Counted from the first letter of the stretch, positions 8,731 through 18,409 are shown. The stretch is 64,000 nucleotides of DNA from Comamonadaceae bacterium (GCA_947484245.1 CANKOT010000001.1:1-64000); one strand, 5' to 3'. Notes: generated by a model not told the origin, from the sequence alone. Translations and numbers: made by a program.

Positions 8731-9504
8731 ATGAAAGCAGTCATACTTGCCGGCGGCCTAGGTACTCGCATATCTGAGGAAACCGATCTCAAACCCAAGC
8801 CCATGATTTCAATAGGCGGCATGCCTATTCTTTGGCACATTATGAAAATGTATTCTCACCATGGCATCAATGACTTCATTGTTTGCTGTGGCTACAAGGG
8901 GTACGTGATCAAGGAGTACTTTGCCAACTATTTTCTGCACATGTCTGACGTTACTTTTGATATGTCAGAAAACCGCATGACTGTTCACAATCAAAAAGCC
9001 GAGCCCTGGAAAGTGACCTTGGTAGACACAGGCGACGACACAATGACGGGCGGCAGGCTTAAGCGTGTGGCCAGCTACCTGCAAGACGAAGACATGTTTT
9101 GTCTCACCTATGGTGATGGTTTGAGTGATGTCAACATCACAGAGCTCATTGAATTTCACAAATCTCAAAACGTCAAAGCCACAGTGACTGCAGTTTTGCC
9201 ACCAGGTCGTTTTGGCGCGCTGGATGTCACTGGCCATCGTGTGAATAGTTTTAGAGAAAAACCTCAAGGTGACGGAGCCAATGTCAATGGCGGTTTCTTT
9301 GTCCTGTCAAAAAAAGTGATTGATTACATTAGTGGCGACAAAACAATTTGGGAGCGTGGCCCTATTGAGCGTTTGGCTAAAGAAGGCGACTTGGCCGCTT
9401 ATCAGCACAACGGCTTTTGGCAGCCTATGGACACACTCAGAGACAAAACTTATCTTGAAGAACTTTGGCAAAGCGGTAAAGCGCCTTGGAAGGTTTGGCA
9501 GTGA
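8731..9504 (+). CDS. rfbF: Glucose-1-phosphate cytidylyltransferase
   Basis: A 257-residue nucleotidyltransferase that makes CDP-glucose from CTP and glucose-1-phosphate, the entry step to CDP-3,6-dideoxyhexoses. The start is canonical for the family ([18 protein letters not shown], with [19 protein letters not shown]). ATG 8731 is chosen over a GTG three codons earlier because the conserved N-terminus begins there. Further conserved blocks include [12 protein letters not shown] and NGGFFVL. It overlaps the following rfbG by 4 bases (GTGA), showing a tightly coupled operon. It starts 31 bases after the glycosyltransferase stop, so both may be on one transcript. RfbF in O-antigen clusters usually has the same rfbFGH order. 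Confidence 0.93.
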   Translation: MKAVILAGGLGTRISEETDLKPKPMISIGGMPILWHIMKMYSHHGINDFIVCCGYKGYVIKEYFANYFLHMSDVTFDMSENRMTVHNQKAEPWKVTLVDTGDDTMTGGRLKRVASYLQDEDMFCLTYGDGLSDVNITELIEFHKSQNVKATVTAVLPPGRFGALDVTGHRVNSFREKPQGDGANVNGGFFVLSKKVIDYISGDKTIWERGPIERLAKEGDLAAYQHNGFWQPMDTLRDKTYLEELWQSGKAPWKVWQ

Positions 9505-10574
9505 ATGCAGAATTTTGGAAAGGCAAACGCGTATTTTTGACGGGCCATACCGGCTTCAAAGGTAGCTGGCTTTCCATCTGGTTGCAAAGCCTTGGCGCCG
9601 AGCTGACGGGTTATGCACTGCCGCCACCCACTGCCCCTAACTTGTTCGAAGTGGCCGATGTAGGGCTTGGCATGACATCCATCATGGCCGATATACGTGA
9701 TTTGCCTAAGCTTCAAAAAGCCATGCAGATGGCTTGCCCAGACATTTTGATTCACATGGCTGCTCAACCCCTGGTGCGCCAATCTTATGCTGAACCCGTT
9801 GAAACATACGCCACCAATGTCATGGGTACGGTACATGTATTGGAGGCTGTTCGCCATACGCCCAGTGTGAAAGCGGTACTGGTGGTAACCACGGATAAAT
9901 GTTACGAAAACAATGAAGAAATGCACAAGGCCTACCAAGAACATGAACCCATGGGCGGCCACGATCCATACAGCAGCAGCAAAGCTTGCGCTGAACTGGT
10001 CACTGCGGCTTACCGCAAGTCATTTCTTGAACATCAAAACATTGCCGTGGCAACAGCAAGAGCAGGCAATGTGATTGGCGGAGGTGATTGGGCTGCAGAC
10101 CGCTTGGTGCCCGACATTCTTCATGCCTTTGAGCGAAACGCAGTTGTTCAAATACGCAACCCACATGCAACGCGCCCCTGGCAACACGTGCTTGAACCAC
10201 TCAGCGGATACCTTACATTGGCTGAGCACCTCTTTTCTAAGGGTCCAACCTACTCAGAAGGCTGGAACTTTGGTCCTCATGAGGAAGACGCTAGGCCCGT
10301 TCAATGGATCGTTGAGCAGCTTGCAATGAGTTGGGGAAATGAAGCCAGTTGGCAGCTAGACCCAGGTCAGCACCCCCACGAAGCCAATTACCTTAAGCTG
10401 GATATTTCTAAAGCCAAGTCGCAATTGGGATGGAGCCCGTCTTGGAATCTCCAAACCGCTTTGCAAAATATCACGCAATGGCACCGCGCGTGGCTTGACC
10501 AAGAAAACATGAAAAAGCTATGCCTTGATCAAATACTGCAATACAGTATGGCTATGCAGACCAAAGCGCTATGA
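9501..10574 (+). CDS. rfbG: CDP-glucose 4,6-dehydratase
   Basis: A 357-residue short-chain dehydrogenase/reductase converting CDP-glucose to CDP-4-keto-6-deoxyglucose. The N-terminus carries the NAD-binding motif [10 protein letters not shown] (about residues 13-22). The catalytic YSSSK (Tyr near residue 157) and the family blocks [12 protein letters not shown] and [12 protein letters not shown] are present. The GTG at 9501 is preferred, overlapping the rfbF TGA; a TTG 15 bases upstream is less likely. It ends in a 4-base ATGA overlap with rfbH. Length and motifs are normal. Confidence 0.93.
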   Translation: MNAEFWKGKRVFLTGHTGFKGSWLSIWLQSLGAELTGYALPPPTAPNLFEVADVGLGMTSIMADIRDLPKLQKAMQMACPDILIHMAAQPLVRQSYAEPVETYATNVMGTVHVLEAVRHTPSVKAVLVVTTDKCYENNEEMHKAYQEHEPMGGHDPYSSSKACAELVTAAYRKSFLEHQNIAVATARAGNVIGGGDWAADRLVPDILHAFERNAVVQIRNPHATRPWQHVLEPLSGYLTLAEHLFSKGPTYSEGWNFGPHEEDARPVQWIVEQLAMSWGNEASWQLDPGQHPHEANYLKLDISKAKSQLGWSPSWNLQTALQNITQWHRAWLDQENMKKLCLDQILQYSMAMQTKAL

Positions 10575-11914
10575 CAGCATCCAATATGCCCTTGCAAGCC
10601 AAAAGTGCAGATTCAATACGGCGTGAAATTGCCGATCTGGTTCAGCAATATGCCGAAATTGCTTATGCACCTTCGGTTTTTTTGCCGGGAGCCTCGGCTG
10701 TTCCACCATCAGGCAAACTGATGGGCGCCCAAGAACTCAAATACATGGTTGAGGCCAGCCTAGATGGTTGGCTAACCACTGGCCGCTTTAATGCCGAGTT
10801 TGAGAAAAAGCTGGCCGCCTTCATTGGCATCAAACATTTGATAACCGTTAACTCTGGCTCTTCGGCTAACCTGGTTGCGTTCAATACCTTGACATCTCCC
10901 AAGTTAGGCGAGCGGGCAATTCAAAAAGGCGATGAAGTGATTGGCGTGGCAGCCGGCTTTCCCACCACTGTTAACCCTATTTTGCAATTTGGCGCAGTGC
11001 CAGTCTTTGTCGATGTAGATCCGCTTACCCACAACATCGACGCTAGCAAAATTGAGGCTGCTGTTAGCTCTAAAACCAAGGCCATTATGCTGGCCCACTC
11101 ACTTGGCAATCCTTTCAACTTAGATGTCGTAACGGCTATTTGCAAAAAATATAACTTGTGGTTGGTAGAAGATTGTTGCGACGCTCTAGGCTCAACATAT
11201 CGAGGTCAAATGGTGGGCACATTTGGAGATATTGCCACCCTTAGTTTTTACCCCGCTCACCACATTACCATGGGCGAAGGCGGCGCAGTCTTTACCAAAC
11301 ATGATGAACTAAAAGTTATTGCTGAGTCTTTTAGGGATTGGGGACGCGATTGCTATTGCCAACCCGGTAAAGACAATACGTGTGGCAAACGATTTTGCCA
11401 ACAATTGGGTGACTTGCCCTATGGCTACGACCACAAGTACACCTACAGCCACCTTGGTTACAACCTCAAGATTACAGACATGCAAGCTGCATGTGGGCTG
11501 GCGCAACTGGAAAGAGCGCCAGAATTTATTAAGGCTCGCAAGGATAACTTTGCATTTTTAAAAAATCGCTTAAAGGCTTGTGAAGAATTTATCAGTCTGC
11601 CAGAGGCTACAGAGCACTCCGACCCTTCGTGGTTTGGGTTTCCCATTACTTTGAAAGAAAATTGCCCAGTCTCACGACTCGACTTGCTGACATACCTAGA
11701 TCAAAATAAGATTGGTACTAGGCTTTTGTTCGCAGGAAACCTAACGCGTCAGCCGTATATGGCTGGGTCTAATTATCGCGTCAGTGGAGATTTGATAAAT
11801 ACAGATATTGTGATGAATAATACATTTTGGGTCGGGGTTCAGCCTACACTTGAAAAGGTTATGCTGGAGTTCGTAGCAAAGAAAATAGAGTCTTACTTGG
11901 GTGTAAATTTTTAA
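10571..11914 (+). CDS. rfbH: CDP-4-dehydro-6-deoxyglucose 3-dehydratase (E1)
   Basis: A 447-residue PMP/[2Fe-2S] enzyme of the aminotransferase fold that removes the C3 hydroxyl from CDP-4-keto-6-deoxyglucose. Two features separate it from aminotransferases. The PLP lysine is replaced by histidine in [15 protein letters not shown] (about residues 225-239). A cysteine cluster for the iron-sulphur centre is visible ([16 protein letters not shown], about residues 260-275). The reaction needs a reductase partner (E3, AscD/DdhD/RfbI type); none is encoded in the cluster or elsewhere in this window, so an unlinked reductase must serve. It is coupled to rfbG by overlap and followed by a NeuB-cupin gene after 7 bases. 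Confidence 0.93.
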   Translation: MTASNMPLQAKSADSIRREIADLVQQYAEIAYAPSVFLPGASAVPPSGKLMGAQELKYMVEASLDGWLTTGRFNAEFEKKLAAFIGIKHLITVNSGSSANLVAFNTLTSPKLGERAIQKGDEVIGVAAGFPTTVNPILQFGAVPVFVDVDPLTHNIDASKIEAAVSSKTKAIMLAHSLGNPFNLDVVTAICKKYNLWLVEDCCDALGSTYRGQMVGTFGDIATLSFYPAHHITMGEGGAVFTKHDELKVIAESFRDWGRDCYCQPGKDNTCGKRFCQQLGDLPYGYDHKYTYSHLGYNLKITDMQAACGLAQLERAPEFIKARKDNFAFLKNRLKACEEFISLPEATEHSDPSWFGFPITLKENCPVSRLDLLTYLDQNKIGTRLLFAGNLTRQPYMAGSNYRVSGDLINTDIVMNNTFWVGVQPTLEKVMLEFVAKKIESYLGVNF

Positions 11915-11921
11915 CCAAATA

Positions 11922-13433
11922 ATGGCAGTAAAGATGATTCCTGAAAAACTAATCGTTCTTGAAATGGCGAACAATCACATGGGGGATTTGGCTCATGGGT
12001 TTAAGGTCATATCTGCATTTGGTGCGGTATGCCGTCAGTTTCCAGAATTTAAGTTTGCCTTCAAACTTCAATATCGTGATTTGGACACCTTTATTCACCC
12101 ATCCATGAAGAGTCGGGATGATATAAAGTACATAAAGAGGTTTTCTGAGACGCGATTAAATCGCCAAGACTTTGATAAATTAGTTGAGAAAATTCGCGGG
12201 GAGGGCTTTCTGGCGATGGCAACGCCTTTTGACAACGCATCAGTTAATGTAATTGTTGAACAAAAACTCGACATACTGAAGATCGCCAGTTGCTCCTTCA
12301 ATGATTGGCCTTTACTTGAAGAAGTTGTAGCGACAAATTTGCCAATCATCGCATCAACTGCGGGAGCAGAAATCGAAGATGTCGATCGAGTCATTAGTTT
12401 TCTAACACACCGCAACAAGGACTTTGCCATCATGCACTGTGTTGGTGAGTATCCAACGGCAGACGAAAATCTTCACATCAGCCAGATTGACTATCTCAAA
12501 CGACGCTACCCTGGTGTCAGGGTAGGCTTTTCAACGCATGAAAATCCTGCGAATACAGATATCGTAAAGATGGCTATATCAAAAGGAGCAACGATTTTTG
12601 AAAAGCACGTTGGTTTGGAGACCGATACATATGCTTTAAACGCCTACTCTGCTAGCCCCCAACAAATCCAAGCCTGGCTTGAAGCTGCGCAAAAGGCCCT
12701 AATTATTTGTGGCGTTGGTGAACAACGTTTACCAGTCAATCAAGCAGAGCTAACTAGTTTACGGTCACTCAGAAGAGGTGTTTTTCTCCGTAAAGACATC
12801 GAGGCAGGGTATTTGATTACGCCAGACGATGTCTATTTTGCTTTCCCGGCTGAAGAAGGTCAATTTACCGCCAACGACTATTCAAAGTACATCCAGTTTC
12901 GGACAAAAATCAAAGTCTATAAAGATGAGGCACTTAATACTACGAATACGCTGGTAACAGATTCTCGCGAAAAGATTTGGTGCATAGCACAAAAAGTACG
13001 ACAACTCATAACTGAAAGCAAGATCGTTGTGCCAGGAGGGATTGACTTGGAGATTTCTCATCATTACGGCATTGAAAAATTTGATGAAGTAGGGCTAACC
13101 ATGCTCACTGTAGTCAACCGTGGCTACTGTAAAAAGTTGCTTGTTTCATTACCTAATCAACACCATCCAGAACAGTACCATCTTAAAAAAGAGGAAACCT
13201 TTCATGTACTATTTGGCGAAGTACACCTATATTTAAATGGCGAAATGCAAATATGCCTACCGGGGGACGTTGTCAATATTGAACCTGGTGTACGACATGC
13301 ATTTACGAGTCCACACGGTTCTATCATTGAAGAAATTTCTTCAACTCATTTTAAGGAAGACTCCTTTTATACTGACGAGTTGATTATGTTGAATAAGAGT
13401 CGTAAAACATTGTTAACCTACTGGATGGGTTAA
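11922..13433 (+). CDS. NeuB/SAF synthase fused to a C-terminal cupin
   Basis: A 503-residue fusion. Residues about 5-265 are a sialic-acid-synthase (NeuB) barrel (VLEMANNHMGD, FAFKLQYRD, FLAMATPFD, LKIASCSFNDWPLLE, VGFSTHE, FEKHVGLET). Residues about 280-345 resemble the SAF antifreeze-like domain (SLRRGVFLRKDIEAGYLITP). Residues about 395-475 are a cupin with candidate metal ligands (QHHPEQYHLKKEETFHVL, then GDVVNIEPGVRHAF), similar to D-lyxose/phosphomannose-isomerase-type cupins. NeuB enzymes condense PEP with an aldose to make nonulosonic acids. The true pseudaminic acid synthase is at 59679-60725, so this is a second, different synthase. Its substrate is unknown. Low G+C (about 32% in one sampled line, 12121-12180) points to transfer. 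Confidence 0.85.
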   Translation: MAVKMIPEKLIVLEMANNHMGDLAHGFKVISAFGAVCRQFPEFKFAFKLQYRDLDTFIHPSMKSRDDIKYIKRFSETRLNRQDFDKLVEKIRGEGFLAMATPFDNASVNVIVEQKLDILKIASCSFNDWPLLEEVVATNLPIIASTAGAEIEDVDRVISFLTHRNKDFAIMHCVGEYPTADENLHISQIDYLKRRYPGVRVGFSTHENPANTDIVKMAISKGATIFEKHVGLETDTYALNAYSASPQQIQAWLEAAQKALIICGVGEQRLPVNQAELTSLRSLRRGVFLRKDIEAGYLITPDDVYFAFPAEEGQFTANDYSKYIQFRTKIKVYKDEALNTTNTLVTDSREKIWCIAQKVRQLITESKIVVPGGIDLEISHHYGIEKFDEVGLTMLTVVNRGYCKKLLVSLPNQHHPEQYHLKKEETFHVLFGEVHLYLNGEMQICLPGDVVNIEPGVRHAFTSPHGSIIEEISSTHFKEDSFYTDELIMLNKSRKTLLTYWMG

Positions 13434-13435
13434 AT

Positions 13436-15247
13436 ATGACTAACTCCTCAATACGTGTTGCTGATTATTTAATACAGAGACTTGCCAATCTTGGGGTGAG
13501 CGATATCTTTGTACTTCCTGGAGGCGGTGCCATGTATCTCAATGATGCAATCGCCTGTGAGCCAAGAATCAACTCAATTGCATGTCATCATGAACAAGCC
13601 TGTGGCATTGCCGCAGAAGCTTATGGTAGGACCCACCCTGTTGGATTTGGTGTTGCTATGGTAACCACTGGACCTGGAGCGACCAACATTGTTACTCCAG
13701 TTGCCGGTGCTTGGATCGAGTCCTTGCCTCTCTTGGTTATCTCTGGTCAAGTTAAGCGAATCGATGCGATAAATGGACGCGAAATTAGGCAGGGGGGAGT
13801 TCAAGAGGTAGACATAATTTCAGTGGTTAAGCCGATCACCAAATATGCTGTGACCATAAAGTCAACATCAGATGTTCGCAAGTGTTTGGAAGAGGCATTG
13901 TGGCACATGAAGAACGGCAGGCCTGGCCCTGTTTGGATTGATGTACCACTGGATATTCAGGCTGCACCAATTATTCCCGAAGACTTGGTGGGATATTCAT
14001 TTATATTCCAAGACAGAAATGATGAACTATGCAAGGAAATTGAGCAACTTAATTCGATTTTAGAAAAAGCAAAGAGACCTATTTTCTTGATAGGTCATGG
14101 TGTTCGAGTAGCAGGCGCAACAGAAAACTTTAAAAAGTTAGCCGAAAATCTCAATATTCCCTGTGTATTTACTTGGAACGCGGCTGATACATTTGAATGG
14201 GAGCATGATTTATATATCGGTCGTCCAGGAGTTGTCGCTGCAAGAGCCCCCAATTTCGCTGTCCAAAATTGTGATTGTTTAATTAGTATTGGGTGCAGAC
14301 TTGACAATGTCATTACTGCATATAACCCATTAGGCTTCGCAAGGGCGGCAAGGAAAATCGTTGTTGATGTTGACCAGAATGAACTAAATCGACATCAGAT
14401 GTTGATCGATGTGAAAATTTGCTCCGATGCATTAGATTTTATTAATGCATGGTCTTCACGAATGCCTTTATTGGAAAATATCAATGAGTGGAGGCTGAAA
14501 TGCTTGGACTGGAAGAGACGTTACCCGCCTCTAGACGGAAAGATTTTGGAAAAAACCTCTCCCATTGGACATTTTCAGTTCATTGATAAGCTGTCAGAAG
14601 TGATTGAAAAAGATTGCTTAGTGGTTACGGGAAGTTCTGGTCTAGCAGTTGAGGTTTTCTACACGGTTTTTAGAAACAAAAAAGGCCAGCGAATATTTTT
14701 GACTTCTGGCTTGGGTTCAATGGGCTATGGTTTACCAGCTGCAATAGGCGCTTGCATTGGAGCGGGTCGTGTGCCTACAGTTTGCGTTGAGAGCGATGGG
14801 AGCTTAATGCTAAATTTGCAGGAACTAGCCACTCTTAAGCAGCTTGATCTGCCAATAACGCTGATTATCATGAACAATAATGGATATGCATCCATTCGCA
14901 ACACTCAAAAAACATATTTCAACGAACGCTATATTGCTAGCAATAAAAAATCGGGACTATTGATCCCTGATTTTATTTCCTTGGCTGGTGCAATTGGTAT
15001 TGAATGTCTACGAGTAACTAATTTATCTGATCTTCAATCATCGGTGTTCTTGAATAAACTACAAATAATAGAAATAGTGTTGGAGGAGAGTGTAGTTCTG
15101 TCTCCAAAAGTTTCAGCCGTACCACAACCAGACGGATCGATCATTTCTATGCCGCTGGAGGACATGTCGCCGCTCCTATCTCGAAAGGAGTTAAGAAATG
15201 AGATGTTAATACCTCTTCATTTCTCATCTGAGTCAATAAATGATTAG
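13436..15247 (+). CDS. Thiamine-diphosphate enzyme, acetolactate-synthase/YerE-like
   Basis: A 603-residue ThDP-dependent enzyme with the three-domain acetolactate-synthase layout. The catalytic glutamate is in HHEQACGIAAEAYGR (Glu53); ITP-like PYR-domain motif is VTTGPGATNIVTPVAGAW. The PP-domain cofactor motif is ESDGSLMLNLQELATL with MNNNGYASI. It sits in an rfbFGH operon rather than with ilv genes and lacks a regulatory subunit. Known precedent: YerE of Yersinia is a ThDP enzyme that transfers a two-carbon unit from pyruvate to C4 of CDP-4-keto-3,6-dideoxyglucose, giving the branched sugar yersiniose. The context allows the same chemistry here, but the presence of a NeuB homologue makes decarboxylation of a keto-acid sugar equally conceivable. 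Starts 2 bases after the NeuB-cupin stop. Confidence 0.85.
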   Translation: MTNSSIRVADYLIQRLANLGVSDIFVLPGGGAMYLNDAIACEPRINSIACHHEQACGIAAEAYGRTHPVGFGVAMVTTGPGATNIVTPVAGAWIESLPLLVISGQVKRIDAINGREIRQGGVQEVDIISVVKPITKYAVTIKSTSDVRKCLEEALWHMKNGRPGPVWIDVPLDIQAAPIIPEDLVGYSFIFQDRNDELCKEIEQLNSILEKAKRPIFLIGHGVRVAGATENFKKLAENLNIPCVFTWNAADTFEWEHDLYIGRPGVVAARAPNFAVQNCDCLISIGCRLDNVITAYNPLGFARAARKIVVDVDQNELNRHQMLIDVKICSDALDFINAWSSRMPLLENINEWRLKCLDWKRRYPPLDGKILEKTSPIGHFQFIDKLSEVIEKDCLVVTGSSGLAVEVFYTVFRNKKGQRIFLTSGLGSMGYGLPAAIGACIGAGRVPTVCVESDGSLMLNLQELATLKQLDLPITLIIMNNNGYASIRNTQKTYFNERYIASNKKSGLLIPDFISLAGAIGIECLRVTNLSDLQSSVFLNKLQIIEIVLEESVVLSPKVSAVPQPDGSIISMPLEDMSPLLSRKELRNEMLIPLHFSSESIND

Positions 15248-15349
15248 AACAATATTTTATCTTGATCGAAAAGATAACACCATCAGAGTTAGTCTAGTGT
15301 AGCCAATTAATGTGAGTTGATTCTACAAATCTGTAAATATCAGAATACT

Positions 15350-16498
15350 ATGGAGTTACCTATCAATTACAGCATTCGTTGTCGCCTTTGCCGAGAGACG
15401 ATTGGAGATGTACGCAAGCTATTTTTTGATCATGCTCCTTCAGGTGCCCAATTGTTTGGTGCTACTTCACTTGAGGCTAAAGATTTATCTCTCAAGCTCA
15501 CTATCGTTGAGTGCAATCATTGCGGATTGGTGCAGAGTGAGTCTCCTACGGTCCCATACTATCGAAACGCGATATCCGCAGCAGGTGTATCGCCCAGCAT
15601 GATTGCTCACAGACAGTCGCAGGCCCATCAAATGGCCGCACTTGTGGATCAACATAAAGTTAAACTTGCGCTGGTTGGATGTGGGAGCGGATACGAACTT
15701 CCTATTCTCGCAGAGGCCGGATTCGATCCTGTGGGGATAGAGTGGGGCGGAGCTCCTGTTGGCTACACTGGTCTATATCCGATAATTAATGCATATCCAT
15801 CAGAGACAGAGCTTCCGAACGGGACATTCGGGGCTTTTGCGTGCTTTAACTTTTTGGAGCACGCACCTGAACCACGTGAATTCCTCAGAGCCATTCGAGC
15901 ATGGCTTACTCCCGAGGCCTTGGGTCTAATTGAAGTGCCTAATCACGCTAAACAAAGGAGAGATGGCCGAGTTGCAGCCTACGTTGCAGATCATTTATCG
16001 TATTTTGATAAAAGAACACTCAACACTATTCTAGGGGTTTGTGGTTTTGAAGTACTAAATATCAGAGAAGTACGAGAAGGTGAAAATTTGGAAGTGTTGT
16101 TAAAACCAATGCCCTCAGCAAAGCTAGGAGATGAGCAAGTTCTGCTTTCATCAGCTTTAAAGATAATTGCCGACTTTTTTTTGAGCTCGAAGAAGGCAGG
16201 TTTACATACGTTGGTATGGGGCGCGAGCCATGAAGCGCTAACTATCCTATGTGGAATTTCTAACGAAATTCTCCCAACCGCAATCATCGATTCAGCCCCG
16301 TTTAAGCAAGGGCTATTTGCACCTGTTACGGGTATACCGATCATCGCTCCTTCTCGCGATGCGTTTTCTGGTGTTGGCTCCGTGCTTATTATTGCGCCAG
16401 GGTTTGAGTCTGAGATCAAACAGACACTTCGCAATCAATATGAATTTATCGGTGAAATCTGGACTGCGCATCCTCAGGGAGTAAAAAAACTTGGTTGA
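15350..16498 (+). CDS. Sugar C-methyltransferase (zinc-binding, SAM-dependent)
   Basis: A 382-residue protein with the three-part layout of NDP-sugar C-methyltransferases such as TylC3/NovU. An N-terminal zinc site has CRLC (about residues 10-13) and CNHC (about 60-63). The central SAM-binding domain has LVGCGSGYELPILAEAGF. The C-terminal domain resembles Methyltransf_14 (LVWGASHEALTIL, DSAPFKQGLFAPVTGIPI). Family knowledge: these enzymes methylate a ring carbon next to a keto group, typically C3 of a 4-keto-sugar, so the product would be a branched-chain sugar. ATG 15350 is chosen; a TTG 11 codons earlier lacks support. A 102-base gap separates it from the ThDP gene and it overlaps the next gene by 8 bases. 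Confidence 0.8.
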   Translation: MELPINYSIRCRLCRETIGDVRKLFFDHAPSGAQLFGATSLEAKDLSLKLTIVECNHCGLVQSESPTVPYYRNAISAAGVSPSMIAHRQSQAHQMAALVDQHKVKLALVGCGSGYELPILAEAGFDPVGIEWGGAPVGYTGLYPIINAYPSETELPNGTFGAFACFNFLEHAPEPREFLRAIRAWLTPEALGLIEVPNHAKQRRDGRVAAYVADHLSYFDKRTLNTILGVCGFEVLNIREVREGENLEVLLKPMPSAKLGDEQVLLSSALKIIADFFLSSKKAGLHTLVWGASHEALTILCGISNEILPTAIIDSAPFKQGLFAPVTGIPIIAPSRDAFSGVGSVLIIAPGFESEIKQTLRNQYEFIGEIWTAHPQGVKKLG

Positions 16499-17477
16499 TC
16501 GTTCACTTGCATTAGGGGTCTTGCCTAATTCCTGTTGGTCTGTTGTCAATTGGTCTGCACTTGCCGGCCAAAAGTTATTTCTCACTGGTGCAACGGGATT
16601 TGTTGGTGGATGGGTATTGGCGACAATTGCGAAAATGAACGCAATAAGCGAAACCCCATTGTATGTTCGTGCTTTAACTAGGGAGAGTCAGGGGTTCAAA
16701 AGACCTTGGCTCACATGGGTCCCTGGTGACATTCGCAATTTCACTGATGATGAGCATGTAGATCTGGTGCTGCACGCAGCTCTTCCTAGTACGGCCACCC
16801 CACCCGGCGGTGAAGCAGAATTGATCGATATTGCGTGCCTTGGTGCTGAACGTTTGATGAAACATGCAGTTAATTCAGGCTCTCGACGCACCATGGTTTT
16901 AAGCTCCGGCGCGGTTTATGGCTCCGCGAGTTTGCCTCTAAGCGAGGAAGCAACATTAGGTCCTATTTCAGCAACAGATACATACGCATGGGCTAAGCGA
17001 CAGGTGGAGGCAATTGCTCGAGATTCCTCTCATAAAGATCATGATATTCTCATCGCACGGCTCTTTACTTGCATTGGTGAGGGGTATCGTTTGCACAATC
17101 ATCTAGCGCATGTTTCACTTCTAAAGGATGCAAGAGCTGGAGGGCCGCTTTTTTTGAGAGGAGATGGGACTTCAATTAGAAGTTATCTTGCTGGTGAGGA
17201 TCTTGGATTATGGTTGCTTACGTTACTCTCTCGCAAAGGTTGTGATACCGTAAATGTCGGAAGCGATGATGCAATTTCTATACGTGAATTTGCTTTACTG
17301 ATAGCACGGTGCGCCTGTCTCGACCCAACTACCGTTAAGTTCGCTGGCGAAACAGGAGGTGCACGTCCTTACTTCGTACCCGACATTACAAAAGCACGAA
17401 CACTTTACGGATTAGAAACCTGGACGCCGGTAAAGACGGTGGTCGAGCGTTTGCTGCGAAATCCGACAACGAAATGA
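16491..17477 (+). CDS. NAD-dependent epimerase/dehydratase (SDR) 1
   Basis: A 328-residue extended SDR acting on nucleotide sugars. The nucleotide-binding motif LFLTGATGFVGGWVL begins near residue 27, and the active-site YAWAKRQ gives the YxxxK pair. A short N-terminal extension of about 20 residues precedes the fold; translation appears to begin at TTG 16491, inside the last codons of the methyltransferase gene. SYLAGEDLGLWLL and VNVGSDDAISI are typical of C-terminal epimerase regions. It likely performs a 4-keto reduction or an epimerisation in the branched-sugar pathway. The exact stereochemistry cannot be read from sequence. It overlaps the next SDR by 4 bases (ATGA). Confidence 0.8.
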   Translation: MVDRSLALGVLPNSCWSVVNWSALAGQKLFLTGATGFVGGWVLATIAKMNAISETPLYVRALTRESQGFKRPWLTWVPGDIRNFTDDEHVDLVLHAALPSTATPPGGEAELIDIACLGAERLMKHAVNSGSRRTMVLSSGAVYGSASLPLSEEATLGPISATDTYAWAKRQVEAIARDSSHKDHDILIARLFTCIGEGYRLHNHLAHVSLLKDARAGGPLFLRGDGTSIRSYLAGEDLGLWLLTLLSRKGCDTVNVGSDDAISIREFALLIARCACLDPTTVKFAGETGGARPYFVPDITKARTLYGLETWTPVKTVVERLLRNPTTK

Positions 17478-18295
17478 AAATTCTAATTACAGGTGCAACC
17501 GGTTTTCTAGGCAGTCACCTTACTAGGACTCTACTAGCTAACGGAAAAGAGGTGCATGCCTTTAGTCGAGGCAACGTTAAAGGCTCTCGGTTATCAGATG
17601 TGGCAGACAAGATTCAATGGTACGAGGCGAATTCTGATGTCGATTTAGTACTCAAGAAGGTTCGACCAGAAGTGGTTTTACATGCCGCTACCGTTTACGG
17701 CCGGAAGGGTGAAAGTGTCGCAAGCGTTGAAAGTGTGAACTTTGAATGGCCTTCTGCAATTATCAGCGCAGCCGAGGCTAACGAAAGTCGGTTGTTTGTG
17801 AATATAGATACAAGTCTGCCACCTGGGCTTGGTCACTACTCCCGCACTAAGAGAGCCTTTTCAGAAGTCGTACGAAAAAAGGCTGAGACTTCGGGCAGAA
17901 TTCGCGCACTCAACGTAAAGTTAGAGTCAGTGTTTGGTGCGGGTGACGACCCGTTGAAGTTTCAGATGATGCTATTGCATGCTCTTATCCGTGGGGATGC
18001 TGTGTTTCCTATGACCCCAGGTAATCAGACTCGCGATTATATTCATGTCACGGATGCTGTTGCCGCAATTCTTTTGTTAACAGAGCACGCGTACACCTCC
18101 GATACCTTTTACTCAACTGCTGGAGTTGGATCTGGCCGATCTGTGCGTATTCGAGACTTCGCTGAGACTATCAACCGACAGGTTGGAGGGCTAACCAAAC
18201 TGGGGTTTGGTATGTTGCCTTACCGTAAAGGTGAGCTGATGGAAGCTTGTGCCAACGTCTCGGAACTTGTCCGTCTGCAGTTTGATTTTGTCTAG
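17474..18295 (+). CDS. NAD-dependent epimerase/reductase (SDR) 2
   Basis: A 273-residue extended SDR. It opens with the Rossmann motif KILITGATGFLGSHLTRTLL and has the catalytic YSRTK (in GHYSRTKRAF). QTRDYIHVTDAVAAILLL matches the sugar-epimerase pattern. It is about 40-50 residues shorter than typical epimerases such as GalE, closer to RmlD-type 4-keto-reductases. Last gene of the sugar operon: after it comes 163 bases of AT-rich sequence with the flhA promoter. It is a candidate for the final keto-reduction to the CDP-activated branched sugar. Function is inferred from family and position only. Confidence 0.78.
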   Translation: MKILITGATGFLGSHLTRTLLANGKEVHAFSRGNVKGSRLSDVADKIQWYEANSDVDLVLKKVRPEVVLHAATVYGRKGESVASVESVNFEWPSAIISAAEANESRLFVNIDTSLPPGLGHYSRTKRAFSEVVRKKAETSGRIRALNVKLESVFGAGDDPLKFQMMLLHALIRGDAVFPMTPGNQTRDYIHVTDAVAAILLLTEHAYTSDTFYSTAGVGSGRSVRIRDFAETINRQVGGLTKLGFGMLPYRKGELMEACANVSELVRLQFDFV

Positions 18296-18409
18296 TCTTG
18301 TAACTTATAAATATTCAACTCATTTATAGTGCACTGCAAATGCTTTCCAATCAATTTCTCTAAATATCAAAAGAAGCGTGAAATTAACGAACCTGTAATG
18401 ATTACTTTC

